DNA of 64,000 nucleotides from Olsenella sp. (lineage in GTDB: Bacteria; Actinomycetota; Coriobacteriia; Coriobacteriales; Atopobiaceae), in assembly GCA_022648325.1 (NCBI GenBank), contig JALCMG010000001.1, forward strand, positions 186,001 to 250,000, given 5' to 3'. Below are positions 18,162 through 27,942 of this stretch, one piece after another. Position 1 is the stretch's first letter. Every line of letters begins with the position of its first letter. Both the position numbers and the translations under genes were made by a program. The notes under the pieces were generated by a model. That model was not told the DNA's origin. It saw only the letters and a list, made by a program, of their open reading frames with translations, and made no database searches.

Positions 18162-19094
18162 CTATGCCGTGGCACCTGCCCAGTGCGCAGCGACGCAGGA
18201 CTGCGGCGCGGGCACAAAGCCCTCGAAGATCACCGGCGCACCCTCGGCCTCGGAGGCAAGCATGTCTCGCTCGCTACGTATGGTCCACGTGACGAGCTTG
18301 CCGCCGAGAAGGCCGCACACCAGGCGCACCGCAGGCTGGGTCCGGTCATCAAACTTGTACGCAATGAAGTCCGGCTTGGCGGCCACGTTGCCGAGAAGGG
18401 CCGTGGCACCAACGCGAAGCGGCAGCGGAAGGGCCTTGGCGCTTGCGCCCACATCGCTGGAGAGGAAGTCCATCGAGAGCTGCCCGCGGATGACCTCGGG
18501 GCGGTTGCGGCGAAGCCACACCAGCACCGCCGGGTCGAAGCTCTCGATGCAGTAGCGCACGTCGAAAGTGTCCAGGCACTCCATGACGCGGCTGGTGAGA
18601 AGGTCGGCATTCTCGCAGTAGGTCTTGATCTCGATGATGAGAGGTGCGGGCATGGTGCCCCTGCCGTCCCACTCGAAGATGCGCAGAACCTCGGCAAGCG
18701 TGGGAATGCCCTGGTTGGTCCCATTAAGGCGATACTCCTCGAGCTGCGGGCGCGTGAGCTCCTCGACGATGCCCTCCTTGCCCGTCATGCGCTTGAGGTC
18801 TGAGTCGTGGATGACCACGAGGCGGTCGTCAGCCGTGAGGTGCACGTCCAGCTCCACGCCAAAGTCGTACTCGCGGGCGCGCCTAAAGGCCGCGAGCGAG
18901 TTCTCGGGGGCGCCAAGGGAGTCATCGTGAAGTCCGCGATGCGCATAGCGGTAGCGCACGAACTCGTTCCAGCGCTCGTCGACCGTCTTGTTGCCCGTGC
19001 GAGGCGCCATGCCATACACGACAGCCGCCCCAACGCCTGCGGCGATGCCGGCAGCGAAGAGCGCCGGATGCCTGCGAATCATGCAGTTTGCCAT
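18162..19094 (-). CDS. Glycerophosphodiester phosphodiesterase, membrane-anchored
   Basis: Hydrolyses glycerophosphodiesters to sn-glycerol 3-phosphate and an alcohol. A 310-residue GDPD with an N-terminal hydrophobic anchor (ALFAAGIAAGVGAAVVYGM), then the catalytic block YRYAHRGLHDDS..APENSLAAF, the acidic block GVELDVHLTADDRLVVIHD and PLIIEIKTY. His/Glu/Asp residues of the active site are intact. Start at 19094 has a G-rich upstream run. It is transcribed from near the MFS gene on the same strand, but with its own gap. It could recycle glycerophosphate, relevant to the glycerophosphate-polymer genes at 25-34 kb (inference). Confidence 0.9.
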   Translation of the reverse strand: MANCMIRRHPALFAAGIAAGVGAAVVYGMAPRTGNKTVDERWNEFVRYRYAHRGLHDDSLGAPENSLAAFRRAREYDFGVELDVHLTADDRLVVIHDSDLKRMTGKEGIVEELTRPQLEEYRLNGTNQGIPTLAEVLRIFEWDGRGTMPAPLIIEIKTYCENADLLTSRVMECLDTFDVRYCIESFDPAVLVWLRRNRPEVIRGQLSMDFLSSDVGASAKALPLPLRVGATALLGNVAAKPDFIAYKFDDRTQPAVRLVCGLLGGKLVTWTIRSERDMLASEAEGAPVIFEGFVPAPQSCVAAHWAGATA

Positions 19095-19141
19095 CGACAA
19101 CCCCCCAATACCAGAGGAAAAACAATGTCCCTAGGATACCG

Positions 19142-20473
19142 CTAGTCCGTGTCAAACGCCTCGAGACCGCGCTTCTCGACCAGCTTCGAGTCGCCATGGT
19201 GCACAAAGAGCATGGTCACGAAGCTCGCGGCGACAAACACCGTTGCATAGATGAAGAGGGAACGGTAGCTCACGTTGTGCATGAGCCAGCCCGCGGCGAT
19301 GGGTGTCACCGTCTGCGCAGCCATCGAGAAGGTGTAGTAGAGGCCGGTGAACTTTCCGGTGTCGGAACCCTTGCACATCTCGACCACCATGGGCAGCGAG
19401 TTCACGTTGATGCCTGCCCAGCCCATGCCCAGGACAACCATGACCACGTAGAGCGCGGGCGAGAAGCCCATGCCGGCAAAGGTCCAGGCAGCGCAGAACG
19501 CAAAGCCGCCGCCAAGCAGCACGATGCCGCCCAGGATGGTGCGCTTGCGACCAACGTGGCTGGCGATGGCGCCCACGGGGATGTACGAGACGATGGCTCC
19601 CACGTTGGCCACGATGAGGCAACGGCTGGCCTCGCCAAGCGCCATCCCCCACTCTGCCTGCGCGTACGTGGTGAACCAGGTCTCCATGGCGTTGTAGCCA
19701 ATGAACCAAAGCGCGATTGAGGCGAGAAGGAACCCCAGCGAGCGCTTGACCGGCGTGGGGAGCACCTCCTTGCCCGTGGAGGCATCCTTCTCGACGAGGT
19801 TCTCCTCGGGGTGCTTCGCCTCGTAGGCCGCGACCTCGGCCTCGAGCTTGGGCTCCTTCACGGTGAGGAACACGATCGCCACCGAGACCGCCATGATGGC
19901 GGCGACGATCACGAAGAGCGGCAGGTAGTCAACGTGGTCGAGCCCGGCGATGCGCCCCTTGTTGTAGAGAACAGAGGCAATGACCAGGTAGATGATGCCG
20001 CCCACGGCACCCATGAGGTTGATGATCGCATTCGCGGGCGAGCGCAGCGGCTTGGGAGTGCAGTCCGGCATGAGCGCGACGGCGGGGCTGCGGTAGGTCC
20101 CCATGGCAACGAGGACAAACAGCAGGACGCCAATGAAGGCGGCGAGAAGGGCGCCGGAGCCATCCGCGTAGTACGCGTTATCAATGATGGGCAGGAAGAT
20201 CATCCCCACTACGGCAAGGGAGGTGCCCACGAGTATGAAGGGCATGCGACGGCCAAGGCGGCTGTGGCAGCGGTCGGAGAGCAAACCAAAGAACGGCAGG
20301 AGGAAGAGGGCAAGGACGTTGTCGGCGGCCATGATCATGCCCGAGAAGGTCTCGTCCAGATGGAACGTATTCGTGAGCATGAGAGGAATCACGTTGTTGT
20401 ACATCTGCCAGAACGCGCAGATGGAGAAGAACGCAAAGCCGATGAGGACAGTCCTACGGACGTTGAGCTTCAC
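19142..20473 (-). CDS. MFS transporter, SLC45/GPH-like
   Basis: A 443-residue polytopic protein with 12 likely membrane segments. The first-half loop DRCHSRLGRRMPFILVG and the segment RSPAVALMPDCTPKPLRSPA are typical of the sugar-cation symporter-like (GPH/SLC45) branch, so a sugar or glycoside is the likely substrate. Start is GTG 20473 (MKLNVRRTVLIGF), chosen because AAGGAGG lies seven bases upstream; the longer frame continues into repetitive intergenic DNA. It lies 47 bp upstream of the glycerophosphodiesterase and is probably cotranscribed with it. Confidence 0.87.
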   Translation of the reverse strand: MKLNVRRTVLIGFAFFSICAFWQMYNNVIPLMLTNTFHLDETFSGMIMAADNVLALFLLPFFGLLSDRCHSRLGRRMPFILVGTSLAVVGMIFLPIIDNAYYADGSGALLAAFIGVLLFVLVAMGTYRSPAVALMPDCTPKPLRSPANAIINLMGAVGGIIYLVIASVLYNKGRIAGLDHVDYLPLFVIVAAIMAVSVAIVFLTVKEPKLEAEVAAYEAKHPEENLVEKDASTGKEVLPTPVKRSLGFLLASIALWFIGYNAMETWFTTYAQAEWGMALGEASRCLIVANVGAIVSYIPVGAIASHVGRKRTILGGIVLLGGGFAFCAAWTFAGMGFSPALYVVMVVLGMGWAGINVNSLPMVVEMCKGSDTGKFTGLYYTFSMAAQTVTPIAAGWLMHNVSYRSLFIYATVFVAASFVTMLFVHHGDSKLVEKRGLEAFDTD

Positions 20474-20923
20474 GGGTTTCCTCCTTGCATCGAGGCTGCC
20501 GATCAACCTTGATGCTAGCCGGGCACGAGAGCGTGATGGCGCTTGGCCGCCGGCGGTCTGGCAGGCGGCGCGGAGCGGACAGCGGCGACCTTCTCGCCCG
20601 GCGACGTCCTTCTCGCCTCGCGGCGCCCTTCTCGTCCGGCGACGCCCTTCCCAGCCACTTTGCTGTCCTTGTCGCCGTCGCCTGAAGGGCTTTATTGTCT
20701 CCATTTGCAACATAACTCCCGCTCCGGCGACAAAATGTCGCCGGAAGCGGCCAAATGATGCACAGTGCATCAAATCGCAAGCCCCGGCGACAAGCGACCG
20801 CCCTCGTCGGCACAAGCCCCATCCGCGCCGAATCCGCTGTGCGCCAACACCCGCGGGTGATACTGTAGAAGCTTGCAAACTCAGCCCCCGCTCCCGGGAG
20901 CCCTTGAAGGAAGGCCGCAAACG
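20474..20923. other. 450-bp intergenic region with short G+C-rich repeats and a hairpin
   Basis: Near 20578-20655 there are several near-copies of a CGGCGACGYCCTTCTCG-like block. At 20723-20745, TCCGGCGACA and TGTCGCCGGA form a perfect 10-bp stem around AAA, and CCGGCGACAAGCGACCG follows near 20783. No gene with an RBS is seen. It must hold the promoters of the MFS gene and the DUF3825-type gene. Confidence 0.5.
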
Positions 20924-23020
20924 ATGCCCAGAATCACACCAGGAAACAGGCTTTACCTGTACAAGCTTCTCTCGTCCACCCTTGGAACCAACCGCCAGGC
21001 ACTTCTCTCACGCGTCGAGGAGGTGCTTCTGAAGGACGGCATTGCACCGCAGGACCTTGGGAAAAATGACATTCAATCTCTTATGGAGGCTCTTCCAGAA
21101 TTTGTGCGACTGACCGTCTTCAAGAAGGGACGCGTCTACGCGACAATCGTGCCTAACGAGGAATACGACGGCTACCTTGAGCGCGCGGAACAGTCTGGTT
21201 CCGCAAACGCGGGCGAGAAGGGCGGCAAGAGCAAGCCATGGAAGCGTCGCAAGGGCTCGCACGACCCCAAGCCGACAAAGCCGCGCCACGTTGAGAAGCC
21301 CGAGGCCAAGCTTGAGCCCACGCCGGAACCGGAAGCTGCGGCCGAGCCAGAGCCGGCATCCGCGCCGGAGCCGGAGCCTGAAACCGTAACCGTGCCGGAG
21401 CCCGAACCGGCACCTGAGCCTGAGCCGGAGCCGGCACCACAGCCCTCCCCCGCCGACAAGCCAGACGAACCGCAGGCAGAGGCAACTGCAAACGAGGACC
21501 AGGGCGAGACGGACGCTCCGGTGCCAGAGGCCACTCCGAATGCCGGAATCAGCCTCACCATCACCTAGGATCCCTACGAAGACATGGAGGCCGATCTTAC
21601 GACTGCGGAGCAGTCGCAACAGGAGGCAGCCCCCATCGCACCGCCGGCACCGGAGCCGACACCGATTCCGACCCCCGCGCCAACCCCGCAGCCCCTCCCC
21701 CACCAGAACCTCCCTGAGCATTTCTCGGCAGAGGTCCACTGCAAGGACGAGCTTCTCCGCATTCTCTACCAGAAGCTCCCCATCGATGCCGACGTCAACC
21801 GCACGCTTGACGAGGACTGGCGCGTAGCCCGCTCGACGGGAACGCTCTCGGGCACGAGGAGCCGCGTGACGTTCCCGCTCCGCTACCTCCACGAGAACGG
21901 ATCCGGCCCGGTCGAGATTACAATCCGTCGCACGTCACGGCCATCATCAGGCAAGCAGTGGAGCCTCGCGCTGGTAGATGGTGACGACGGCACCGGCGCG
22001 GTTCACGAACAGGTGGGCCTTGAGGGCCTACCCGCGGCAGACGAGGGTGCGTGGAGCGATCTCTCGGGTGGCTCCCGTCAGGCAACAGGCGGCTCGCCCG
22101 TAAGCCCGCTCCGTGAGTTCGCGCAGTTTGCTGTCATCGGCTCCTGGGAGCGCATGCTGGGCACACTTGCCACCATGGCGGCCCCCGAGCACTGGAACTT
22201 CCCCGGCGAGGGCGTTGGCGGCCCCTCTCGCTACGGCATCCTGCGCGAGTACCTCACCGTGACCTTCCATCGTGCCGTTGCCCAGGGCCGCGTTGTCACG
22301 GCTGCCAATGGCTCTCTCGCTGCATTCGACACGGGACTTCTCACCCCCTTTGCCGAGGACGTCTACGCGGTCTTCTCTCCCAACGCAGGCGACATTCCAT
22401 GGAAGCTCGACGGTTTTACCACCGCGGGCTCAGGAGAGCTTGGCACCCGCCTTGTGGCGATGCTCCCCGAGCTTCCGCAGCCGGCAAGCTACCTCGAGCG
22501 CGTTGAGGACGTGGTCTGCCAGCCGGGGCGCATGCTTATCCTAGACACGGAGGCGCTTCTCGGCGAGCAGGTCGGGCACCTGCCGCGGGCATTCCTCGCC
22601 GACCAGCTTGCTGACAACAGCGAGGCCTCGCGCCAGCTGCGCGACGGCATGGGCGCCGGCGAGGTCCGCCTTGGGCGCAGCGCGTGCAGAGAGCTTGCGC
22701 GCGCCATTGAGGCAGACCCTGGCCTCTACCGACGTATGGCCAGAGCGCTGCAGGACGCCACGGTCCTCTCGCTCCGTCTTGCGCAGGCAAGCTACCGCGC
22801 TGCCGCGCCCGCATACGATCCCGCCACCAACACCATGCGCCTTCTCCTCCCACTCTGTCTCGTGGATGACGGCGTAACAGACTGCGCGGTCTCTCTCGAA
22901 CTCATGCCGTCGGGCGCATACCGGGGAGCCGCGATTCTCTCGCTGCCCCGCGCGTACGCCTGCGGACGCGTCGTAAGTCGTGACCAGCCCGCATGGCTAG
23001 CGCCGGAAATAGTCCTGTAG
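20924..23020 (+). pseudogene. DUF3825-type protein with N-terminal OST-HTH-like domain, split by an in-frame amber codon
   Basis: One plus-strand frame runs 20924-23020 except for a TAG at 21566-21568. Before it, 214 residues hold an OST-HTH/LOTUS-like region (LGKNDIQSLMEALPEFVRL) and a long Glu-Pro-rich linker. After it, DPYEDMEADLTTAEQ continues through another Pro-rich stretch into a C-terminal domain (WNFPGEGVGGPSRYGILREY; DIPWKLDGF) of DUF3825 type. The junction TIT-stop-DPYED suggests TAC to TAG. ATG 21584 could restart the second part, but its upstream sequence is a poor RBS. OST-HTH and DUF3825 domains are associated with RNA binding; the role here is unknown. Start at 20924 follows GAAGGAAGG. 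Confidence 0.75.
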
Positions 23021-23088
23021 CCTTGCTCGGGTAGACTGGAACCACAAGGGCAACGAAGAGCCGCAACTAGACCGCGCTGGAGGCATGC

Positions 23089-24297
23089 ATGTCGAAGATC
23101 GAAATGAAGACCCCGCTCGTCGAGATGGACGGCGACGAGATGACCCGCATCATCTGGCAGATCATCAAGGACGAGCTCATCTGCCCGTACGTCGACCTCA
23201 AGACCGAGTACTATGACCTGGGCCTTAAGCACCGAGACGAGACGGGCGACCAGGTGACCATCGACTCCGCCGAGGCCACCAAGCGCCTGGGCGTGGCCGT
23301 CAAGTGCGCGACCATCACCCCCAACGCGCAGCGCGTGGAGGAGTACCACCTGCACCAGATGTGGAAGAGCCCCAACGGCACCATCCGCTCTATGCTCGAC
23401 GGCACCATCTTCCGCGCGCCCATCGTGGTCAATGGCATCGAGCCCGTGGTGAAGTGCTGGAAGCGACCCATCACCATTGCCCGTCACGGGTATGGCGACG
23501 TGTACAAGAACGTCGAGTACCGCGTGCCTGGCGCCGGCAAGGCCGAGCTGGTCTTCACCGACGCGGAGGGCCACGAGGAGCGTCGCCTGATTCACGACTT
23601 TGACCAGCCGGGCGTAATCCAGGGCATGCACAACGTGGACTCCTCCATCGAAGGGTTCGCGCGCAGCTGCTTCGAGTACGCGCTCTCCACCCATCAGGAC
23701 CTGTGGTTTGCCTCGAAGGACACCATCTCGAAGATCTACGACCACCGCTTCAAGGACATCTTCGCGGACATGTACGAGAACGAGTACCGCGAGCGCTTCG
23801 AGGCAGCGGGCATCACGTACTTCTACACCCTCATCGATGACGCAGTGGCGCGCATCATGAAGAGCGAGGGCGGCTTCATCTGGGCATGCAAGAACTACGA
23901 CGGCGACGTGATGAGCGACATGCTCTCCTCGGCGTTTGGGTCGCTTGCCATGATGACCTCGGTGCTGGTGTCGCCCCATGGCCAGTACGAGTACGAGGCG
24001 GCGCACGGCACCGTGCAGCGTCACTACTACAAGTACCTGCGCGGGGAGGAGACCTCTACCAACTCGGTGGCCACGATCTTCGCCTGGACGGGGGCGCTCG
24101 CCAAGCGCGGCGAGCTGGATGGCACGCCCGAGCTTGTGGACTTCGCGAAGCGCCTTGAGCGCGCGACCGTCAAGACCATCGAGGATGGGCGCATGACGGG
24201 TGACCTCGCACGCATCACCACGCTGGAGAACCCCACCAAGCTCAACACGCGTGACTTCATCCTTGCCATTCGAGACGAGCTTGAGGCCGGCGCATAG
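23089..24297 (+). CDS. icd: Isocitrate dehydrogenase (NADP), eukaryotic-like homodimeric type
   Basis: Oxidative decarboxylation of isocitrate to 2-oxoglutarate. The 402-residue protein has the type II IDH start [17 protein letters not shown], the substrate block [23 protein letters not shown], the metal-binding [10 protein letters not shown] and the cofactor loop [21 protein letters not shown] is usual for NADP-dependent enzymes (compare HGTVTRHY). It differs from the E. coli-type enzyme. Start at 23089 is the ATG after a GGAGGCATGC run. It is monocistronic with its own terminator. In an anaerobe it probably serves 2-oxoglutarate and NADPH supply. Confidence 0.95.
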   Translation: MSKIEMKTPLVEMDGDEMTRIIWQIIKDELICPYVDLKTEYYDLGLKHRDETGDQVTIDSAEATKRLGVAVKCATITPNAQRVEEYHLHQMWKSPNGTIRSMLDGTIFRAPIVVNGIEPVVKCWKRPITIARHGYGDVYKNVEYRVPGAGKAELVFTDAEGHEERRLIHDFDQPGVIQGMHNVDSSIEGFARSCFEYALSTHQDLWFASKDTISKIYDHRFKDIFADMYENEYRERFEAAGITYFYTLIDDAVARIMKSEGGFIWACKNYDGDVMSDMLSSAFGSLAMMTSVLVSPHGQYEYEAAHGTVQRHYYKYLRGEETSTNSVATIFAWTGALAKRGELDGTPELVDFAKRLERATVKTIEDGRMTGDLARITTLENPTKLNTRDFILAIRDELEAGA

Positions 24298-24322
24298 AGT
24301 CGTTGCATCGAAGTAAGACAGG

Positions 24323-24349
24323 AGGGGGCGAGGCCTCGCCCCTTGTTTT
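24323..24349 (+). terminator. Rho-independent terminator of icd
   Basis: AGGGGGCGAGG is followed directly by CCTCGCCCCTT, a strong stem, and then GTTTTG. It begins 26 bp after the icd stop codon. Confidence 0.8.
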
Positions 24350-24387
24350 GCTCTTTGGGAACTCCCCAAGCCCCGCACGCATACCTT

Positions 24388-24723
24388 GCGCGCAATTTGA
24401 CGGTTGGATACGGTTTTTCGGGTGTACCCCAAGTACAAAACGGTTTGAAGCCTGATGAACCGCAGGTCAGAGAATTGCCACTGTATCTCAGTCATATAAG
24501 AAGTCTCACCAAAACTGCTGCCAACCGGAAGCTGCCGAGCCGAGCCTCCTCGGGCCCCTTTGAACAGTCCGATTTCGTGATTCCGGTTGGCAGCAGTTTA
24601 AGTTAAATCTCTTATATGATATCAAGATGGAGGCACTTCTCTGACCAGCAAATCATCAACTTTACAACTGCATTGTACTTGGGGTACCCCCGAAAAACCG
24701 TATCCCAACCGTGAATTCGCGCC
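24388..24723. mobile_element. 336-bp nested inverted-repeat element (MITE-like or structured RNA)
   Basis: The outer arms, 24388-24438 and 24673-24723, are inverted copies of about 50 bp with few differences; both contain ATACGGTTTTTCGGG and TACCCCAAGTACAA. Inside, 24492-24530 and 24581-24619 are a second inverted pair sharing TCATATAAGA and AAACTGCTGCCAACCGGAA. A 50-bp centre remains, with its own small stem (CCGAG..CTCGG). There is no open reading frame of note and no target duplication I could confirm. It could be a miniature transposable element that has lost its transposase, or a long fold-back RNA. Confidence 0.6.
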
Positions 24724-24768
24724 AGGACCAGGGGCAGAAACGGCTAAGCCATTGACCCTTGAGGCCAC

Positions 24769-25761
24769 CTATCGCAGCTCAAGATCCGCAAGGGCTCCGA
24801 CAACATCGTCCACCAGCACATCGGCGCACTCGCGCACCACCTCGGGCGCACGGTTAAAAGTGTAGGCAACATCTGCCTCGTCAAGAAGCGGCACATCGTT
24901 GAAGGAATCACCAATACCGCCAACCAAACCTAGCCCCAAACGCCCTCGTGCAACGGAAAGCCCAGCACCCTTGGAGCACCCTGCGGGCACTACGTCCACA
25001 GAGTCGAGATTCTGGAAAGCAGAAACCCTGCCCCCAAGCAGCTCACCCACTCCGGCCACAAAACGTGCGGCACACTCCTGGGTGCCAAAACCAAGCGAGA
25101 CAACCTGCACTCCCGTGCCAGCGCCACTATGCGCCATCGCCAAGGCGTCATCGACGGAGCTCACAACCCTAAGCCGTTTGAGAAACGCCTTCGGAAGCCC
25201 ATGGATGCCAGCCCCACCAAGCACCAGGTATCCAGACCCCAATGCTATAAACGGCGGCCGCGATGTCTGTCCACGCGTTGCATCCAGAAGGGCGCGTACA
25301 TCGTCATCGGGAATCTCGCGTGAGAACAGCGTGTTCCCTACTCCATCGCTCACGCATGCCCCACTGCTCGTGATGGCAAAGTCGAAGCTCAGGCTGCTAC
25401 CCGCATCCGCAAGAACAGTGCCGAGCGGACGGCCAGTACACACGCCAAAGAGTCCGCCCCCGGCACGGAACGCCTCAATGGCTTCAAGGTCGCGCGAGAG
25501 GAACCGACGCAACGGATGCGCTCTCCCGCCAATGCCGAAGAAGAGCGTCCCATCAAAGTCGCTCGCCATCGCTCTTCCCACAAAGCCAGCACCCGCCATC
25601 AACAGCCCCCTCAATAACGCAGCCACGTCATCATACCGCGACCAGCCCAAGCTCCATTGAGAAGCAAAGGCGCCACCGCTCGAGACGAGCGACGGCACCT
25701 CGCTGTCGTACAGCAAGCATTCAGCGGCTCCGGCTACTCGCCTGCACCACGTTCCTTCCAT
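24769..25761 (-). CDS. HAD-superfamily phosphatase (Cof-like)
   Basis: Haloacid dehalogenase-type hydrolase of the Cof/IIB class. Motif I is MASDFDGTLFF near residue 65, motif II is in FAITSSGA, and motif IV is GGIGDSFNDVPLLDEADVAY. The 330-residue frame has about 60 residues before motif I, more than usual; ATG 25599 (MAGAGFVGRAMASDFDGT) would give a standard length. The longer frame overlaps the preceding sulfatase-fold gene by 28 bp. It is the last gene of the minus-strand run from 34153. It could dephosphorylate a sugar or polyol phosphate for the envelope genes, but the substrate is not determined. Confidence 0.82.
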   Translation of the reverse strand: MEGTWCRRVAGAAECLLYDSEVPSLVSSGGAFASQWSLGWSRYDDVAALLRGLLMAGAGFVGRAMASDFDGTLFFGIGGRAHPLRRFLSRDLEAIEAFRAGGGLFGVCTGRPLGTVLADAGSSLSFDFAITSSGACVSDGVGNTLFSREIPDDDVRALLDATRGQTSRPPFIALGSGYLVLGGAGIHGLPKAFLKRLRVVSSVDDALAMAHSGAGTGVQVVSLGFGTQECAARFVAGVGELLGGRVSAFQNLDSVDVVPAGCSKGAGLSVARGRLGLGLVGGIGDSFNDVPLLDEADVAYTFNRAPEVVRECADVLVDDVVGALADLELR

Positions 25762-27839
25762 GCCTCTTCGTTACGCCAATCGTTGCCGTCGAGATGCCAG
25801 TTATTGAAATCGGCGACATCGCCAACTATCTGATACTCAATCAAGTCGTAGTCGCGCTTGCCATCGTGAGTAAGCATGCAGTACGTGCGAAGACGATCCG
25901 CAGGATCGTGCCGATCCTCAAGTGCAACGTTGAACTCTCCGTAGTGATCGAGAACTTCCTGCGAGGCACCCATCCCCTTGAGCATTGTGGCTTGGAGATC
26001 TTTGTGGCTCGCCGGCTCTTGGGAGATGACACAGGGAGCCGCGTCTGTCCCAGAGTCCTGTGCTGGCTTCACGAAGATAATGGGCGAGGTAGGCTTGGTA
26101 AGGGGCTCTTCCGTGAGGTACCACTCGCCGTGATCCGCAGTCACGATAATCGTGGACTGATCGTAGACCCTAAGCTCTTTGAGCTGTCTCAAATACTCGG
26201 AAAGGATGCGGAACGTTCCGAGCGTCTGGTCCTCCAGGCTTGTGCCCTCCTCGTTGAGGTTGCCTTGCGCATCCATCGTATAGGGTGTATGCGTTCCCAC
26301 AAGGTGAATAAAGCGGAACGAGGCGTCCTCGCTGTTGATGGAAAGACCTCGCTCCTTGAGCTTTTGGTAGTACGCCGGGTCATTCATAACACAGGGCGTG
26401 CTTGAGGGGTCATCATCAGCGTCACTCGAGAGCATGGCATTGTTGATTTGGTCTGTGTAGTACCAGAAGAACGGCTTAAGCACCCATGGCATGTCGCGAT
26501 AGAGCGAGCACTGGTAGAGAATCGCGAGCGTGCCCCGCTTGTCGAGCGCCTTCGACGCGTCAAGGGGATGCACGTTTATAGTACGAGTCTTTGCATATTC
26601 CGGACTAAAGGAATCGGAGTAGATGCCCGTTGTGTAGCCTTGGGCCGCCACATCATCTAGGAATGTACTTCCAGAATAGAAGCGATCAAAGAAATCATCC
26701 CAGCTCTCCTCGGCCTTGGGATAAGAACCCGTGAGCAGAAATGGAATCCCGTATCGCGTGGGAATCATCGAGCCGGTGCTGTTCTGGTACCACGTGAAGC
26801 CCGTGAACTCGTTGAGCATCTCAGGATGGTTTGCATAGACCGCCTCGGTCTGAAGCGAGTCAACAGTATCAACCACCAACACAATTACATTGCTCTTTCC
26901 CGACACGTCAAACATGCCCTGCTCAGTGGTATAGACGCGCTGACTCTGGACGCTCGAGCCATCCGGCGGAGAAACCCATAGACTCACGACTCCAACAAGC
27001 TGAACAAGCACGAGCACAACGCTGGAGGCCGCCGCAACTGCTCTTCCTGCCCGCCCTCGCTTCACCGTTAGCGTGACAAGGGCAGCCGCTATGCCTCCCC
27101 AGACAAGTGCACTGATCGCAGTAATGGTGTTGTACTGGGTCCAATCAACCAAATTACCGTCAGCAACGGTTAGATCATTGTTGAGGAAAAGAGTCTGGAC
27201 ATATGCTCCAATACCGAAAGCCACAGCAAGGGCGAGGAGCACGTCAAATGCACGCCCGCGAAATGCCGAGAGAATGAAGCCGCAAACAACACCGATGAGC
27301 AGACCCGCCACGAGGATGAGCTTCCATACGCTATCTAGCCCAAAGATGAGAGACGAGGAGTTAGCAGCAACCAGCTCGTAAGGAGCAACTATCAGAACAG
27401 TAAAGGCATCAAAAATGCAAACGAGAAGCGCGAGCACGAGGCGACGGCGCCAGGGAAGGCCGGGCGCGCGATGCTTGGAACCCCCGCGCGCGGCCCCGCC
27501 GCCGGCGGCCAGCGCCTCGCGGCAGGCGGCGTCGGCCGCGGGCTTCGAGGAGGGGTCGATGCGGGAGACCGCGGGCTCCGCCACGCGGCCCGCCCCCTCG
27601 TCTATGTGCAGGATCCTCATGAGGGCCTTGCGCGTGCGCCTGAAGGCCACGCCCAGCACCGCCGAGAGCGCCAACGCCACGGCGGCCAGCGCCTGGATCG
27701 TGTAGGTCATGACCGAGGGGTCCACGTACGCGAGGGCCGGGGTGGCGGGAACCAGCACCCACACGGCCGCGAGGGCAAGCGCGTAGAGCGCGTCGTGCAG
27801 TGCGAGCGCCGGAGCGAGCGTATTTCTCGTGCTTCTCAA
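25734..27839 (-). CDS. LtaS/sulfatase-fold membrane enzyme, paralogue 1 (putative phosphoglycerol or phospho-transferase)
   Basis: A 701-residue membrane protein of the alkaline phosphatase/sulfatase superfamily. The N-terminus has several membrane segments, including AYVDPSVMTYTIQAL, then a charged linker and more membrane segments to about residue 300. The extracellular domain shows the metal-binding Asp324 (VIVLVVDTVDS), a likely Thr nucleophile at 361 (IPTRYGIPFLLTG), HLVGTHTPY, and the metal ligands Asp569-His570 (TADHGEW). Thr rather than Cys fits LtaS or phosphoethanolamine-transferase chemistry and not sulfatases. The start is TTG 27839, since GGAGGA is eight bases upstream and the nearby ATG runs into a stop after three codons. 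Third of three paralogues in the operon. Confidence 0.82.
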   Translation of the reverse strand: MRSTRNTLAPALALHDALYALALAAVWVLVPATPALAYVDPSVMTYTIQALAAVALALSAVLGVAFRRTRKALMRILHIDEGAGRVAEPAVSRIDPSSKPAADAACREALAAGGGAARGGSKHRAPGLPWRRRLVLALLVCIFDAFTVLIVAPYELVAANSSSLIFGLDSVWKLILVAGLLIGVVCGFILSAFRGRAFDVLLALAVAFGIGAYVQTLFLNNDLTVADGNLVDWTQYNTITAISALVWGGIAAALVTLTVKRGRAGRAVAAASSVVLVLVQLVGVVSLWVSPPDGSSVQSQRVYTTEQGMFDVSGKSNVIVLVVDTVDSLQTEAVYANHPEMLNEFTGFTWYQNSTGSMIPTRYGIPFLLTGSYPKAEESWDDFFDRFYSGSTFLDDVAAQGYTTGIYSDSFSPEYAKTRTINVHPLDASKALDKRGTLAILYQCSLYRDMPWVLKPFFWYYTDQINNAMLSSDADDDPSSTPCVMNDPAYYQKLKERGLSINSEDASFRFIHLVGTHTPYTMDAQGNLNEEGTSLEDQTLGTFRILSEYLRQLKELRVYDQSTIIVTADHGEWYLTEEPLTKPTSPIIFVKPAQDSGTDAAPCVISQEPASHKDLQATMLKGMGASQEVLDHYGEFNVALEDRHDPADRLRTYCMLTHDGKRDYDLIEYQIVGDVADFNNWHLDGNDWRNEEAWKERGAGE
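27512..27746. repeat. Copy A of the 235-bp block shared by the three LtaS-like genes
   Basis: Lies inside paralogue 1 and encodes the second membrane segment and the linker (VLGVAFRRTRKALMRILHID). By eye it is about 95 percent identical to copy C; the ~150 bp toward 27746 differ from it at one position. Sequence on both sides diverges quickly. Local G+C is higher than in the rest of the gene. Confidence 0.8.
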
Positions 27840-27942
27840 GTTCTCATTCCTCCTACGTTCCCACCGGCGTCAGCGCCAGATGCGCTCGGCGCAAGACGCC
27901 GAGAAGCGAACGGCATCGGCTGGCATCTCTCGCGCATCCTGT

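Noticed and set aside
21566..21568. Programmed readthrough or pyrrolysine at the TAG in the DUF3825-type gene
   Set aside because: No pylT/pylS or recoding signal seen, and a different stop codon (TAA) interrupts another gene nearby; simple nonsense mutation is more likely.
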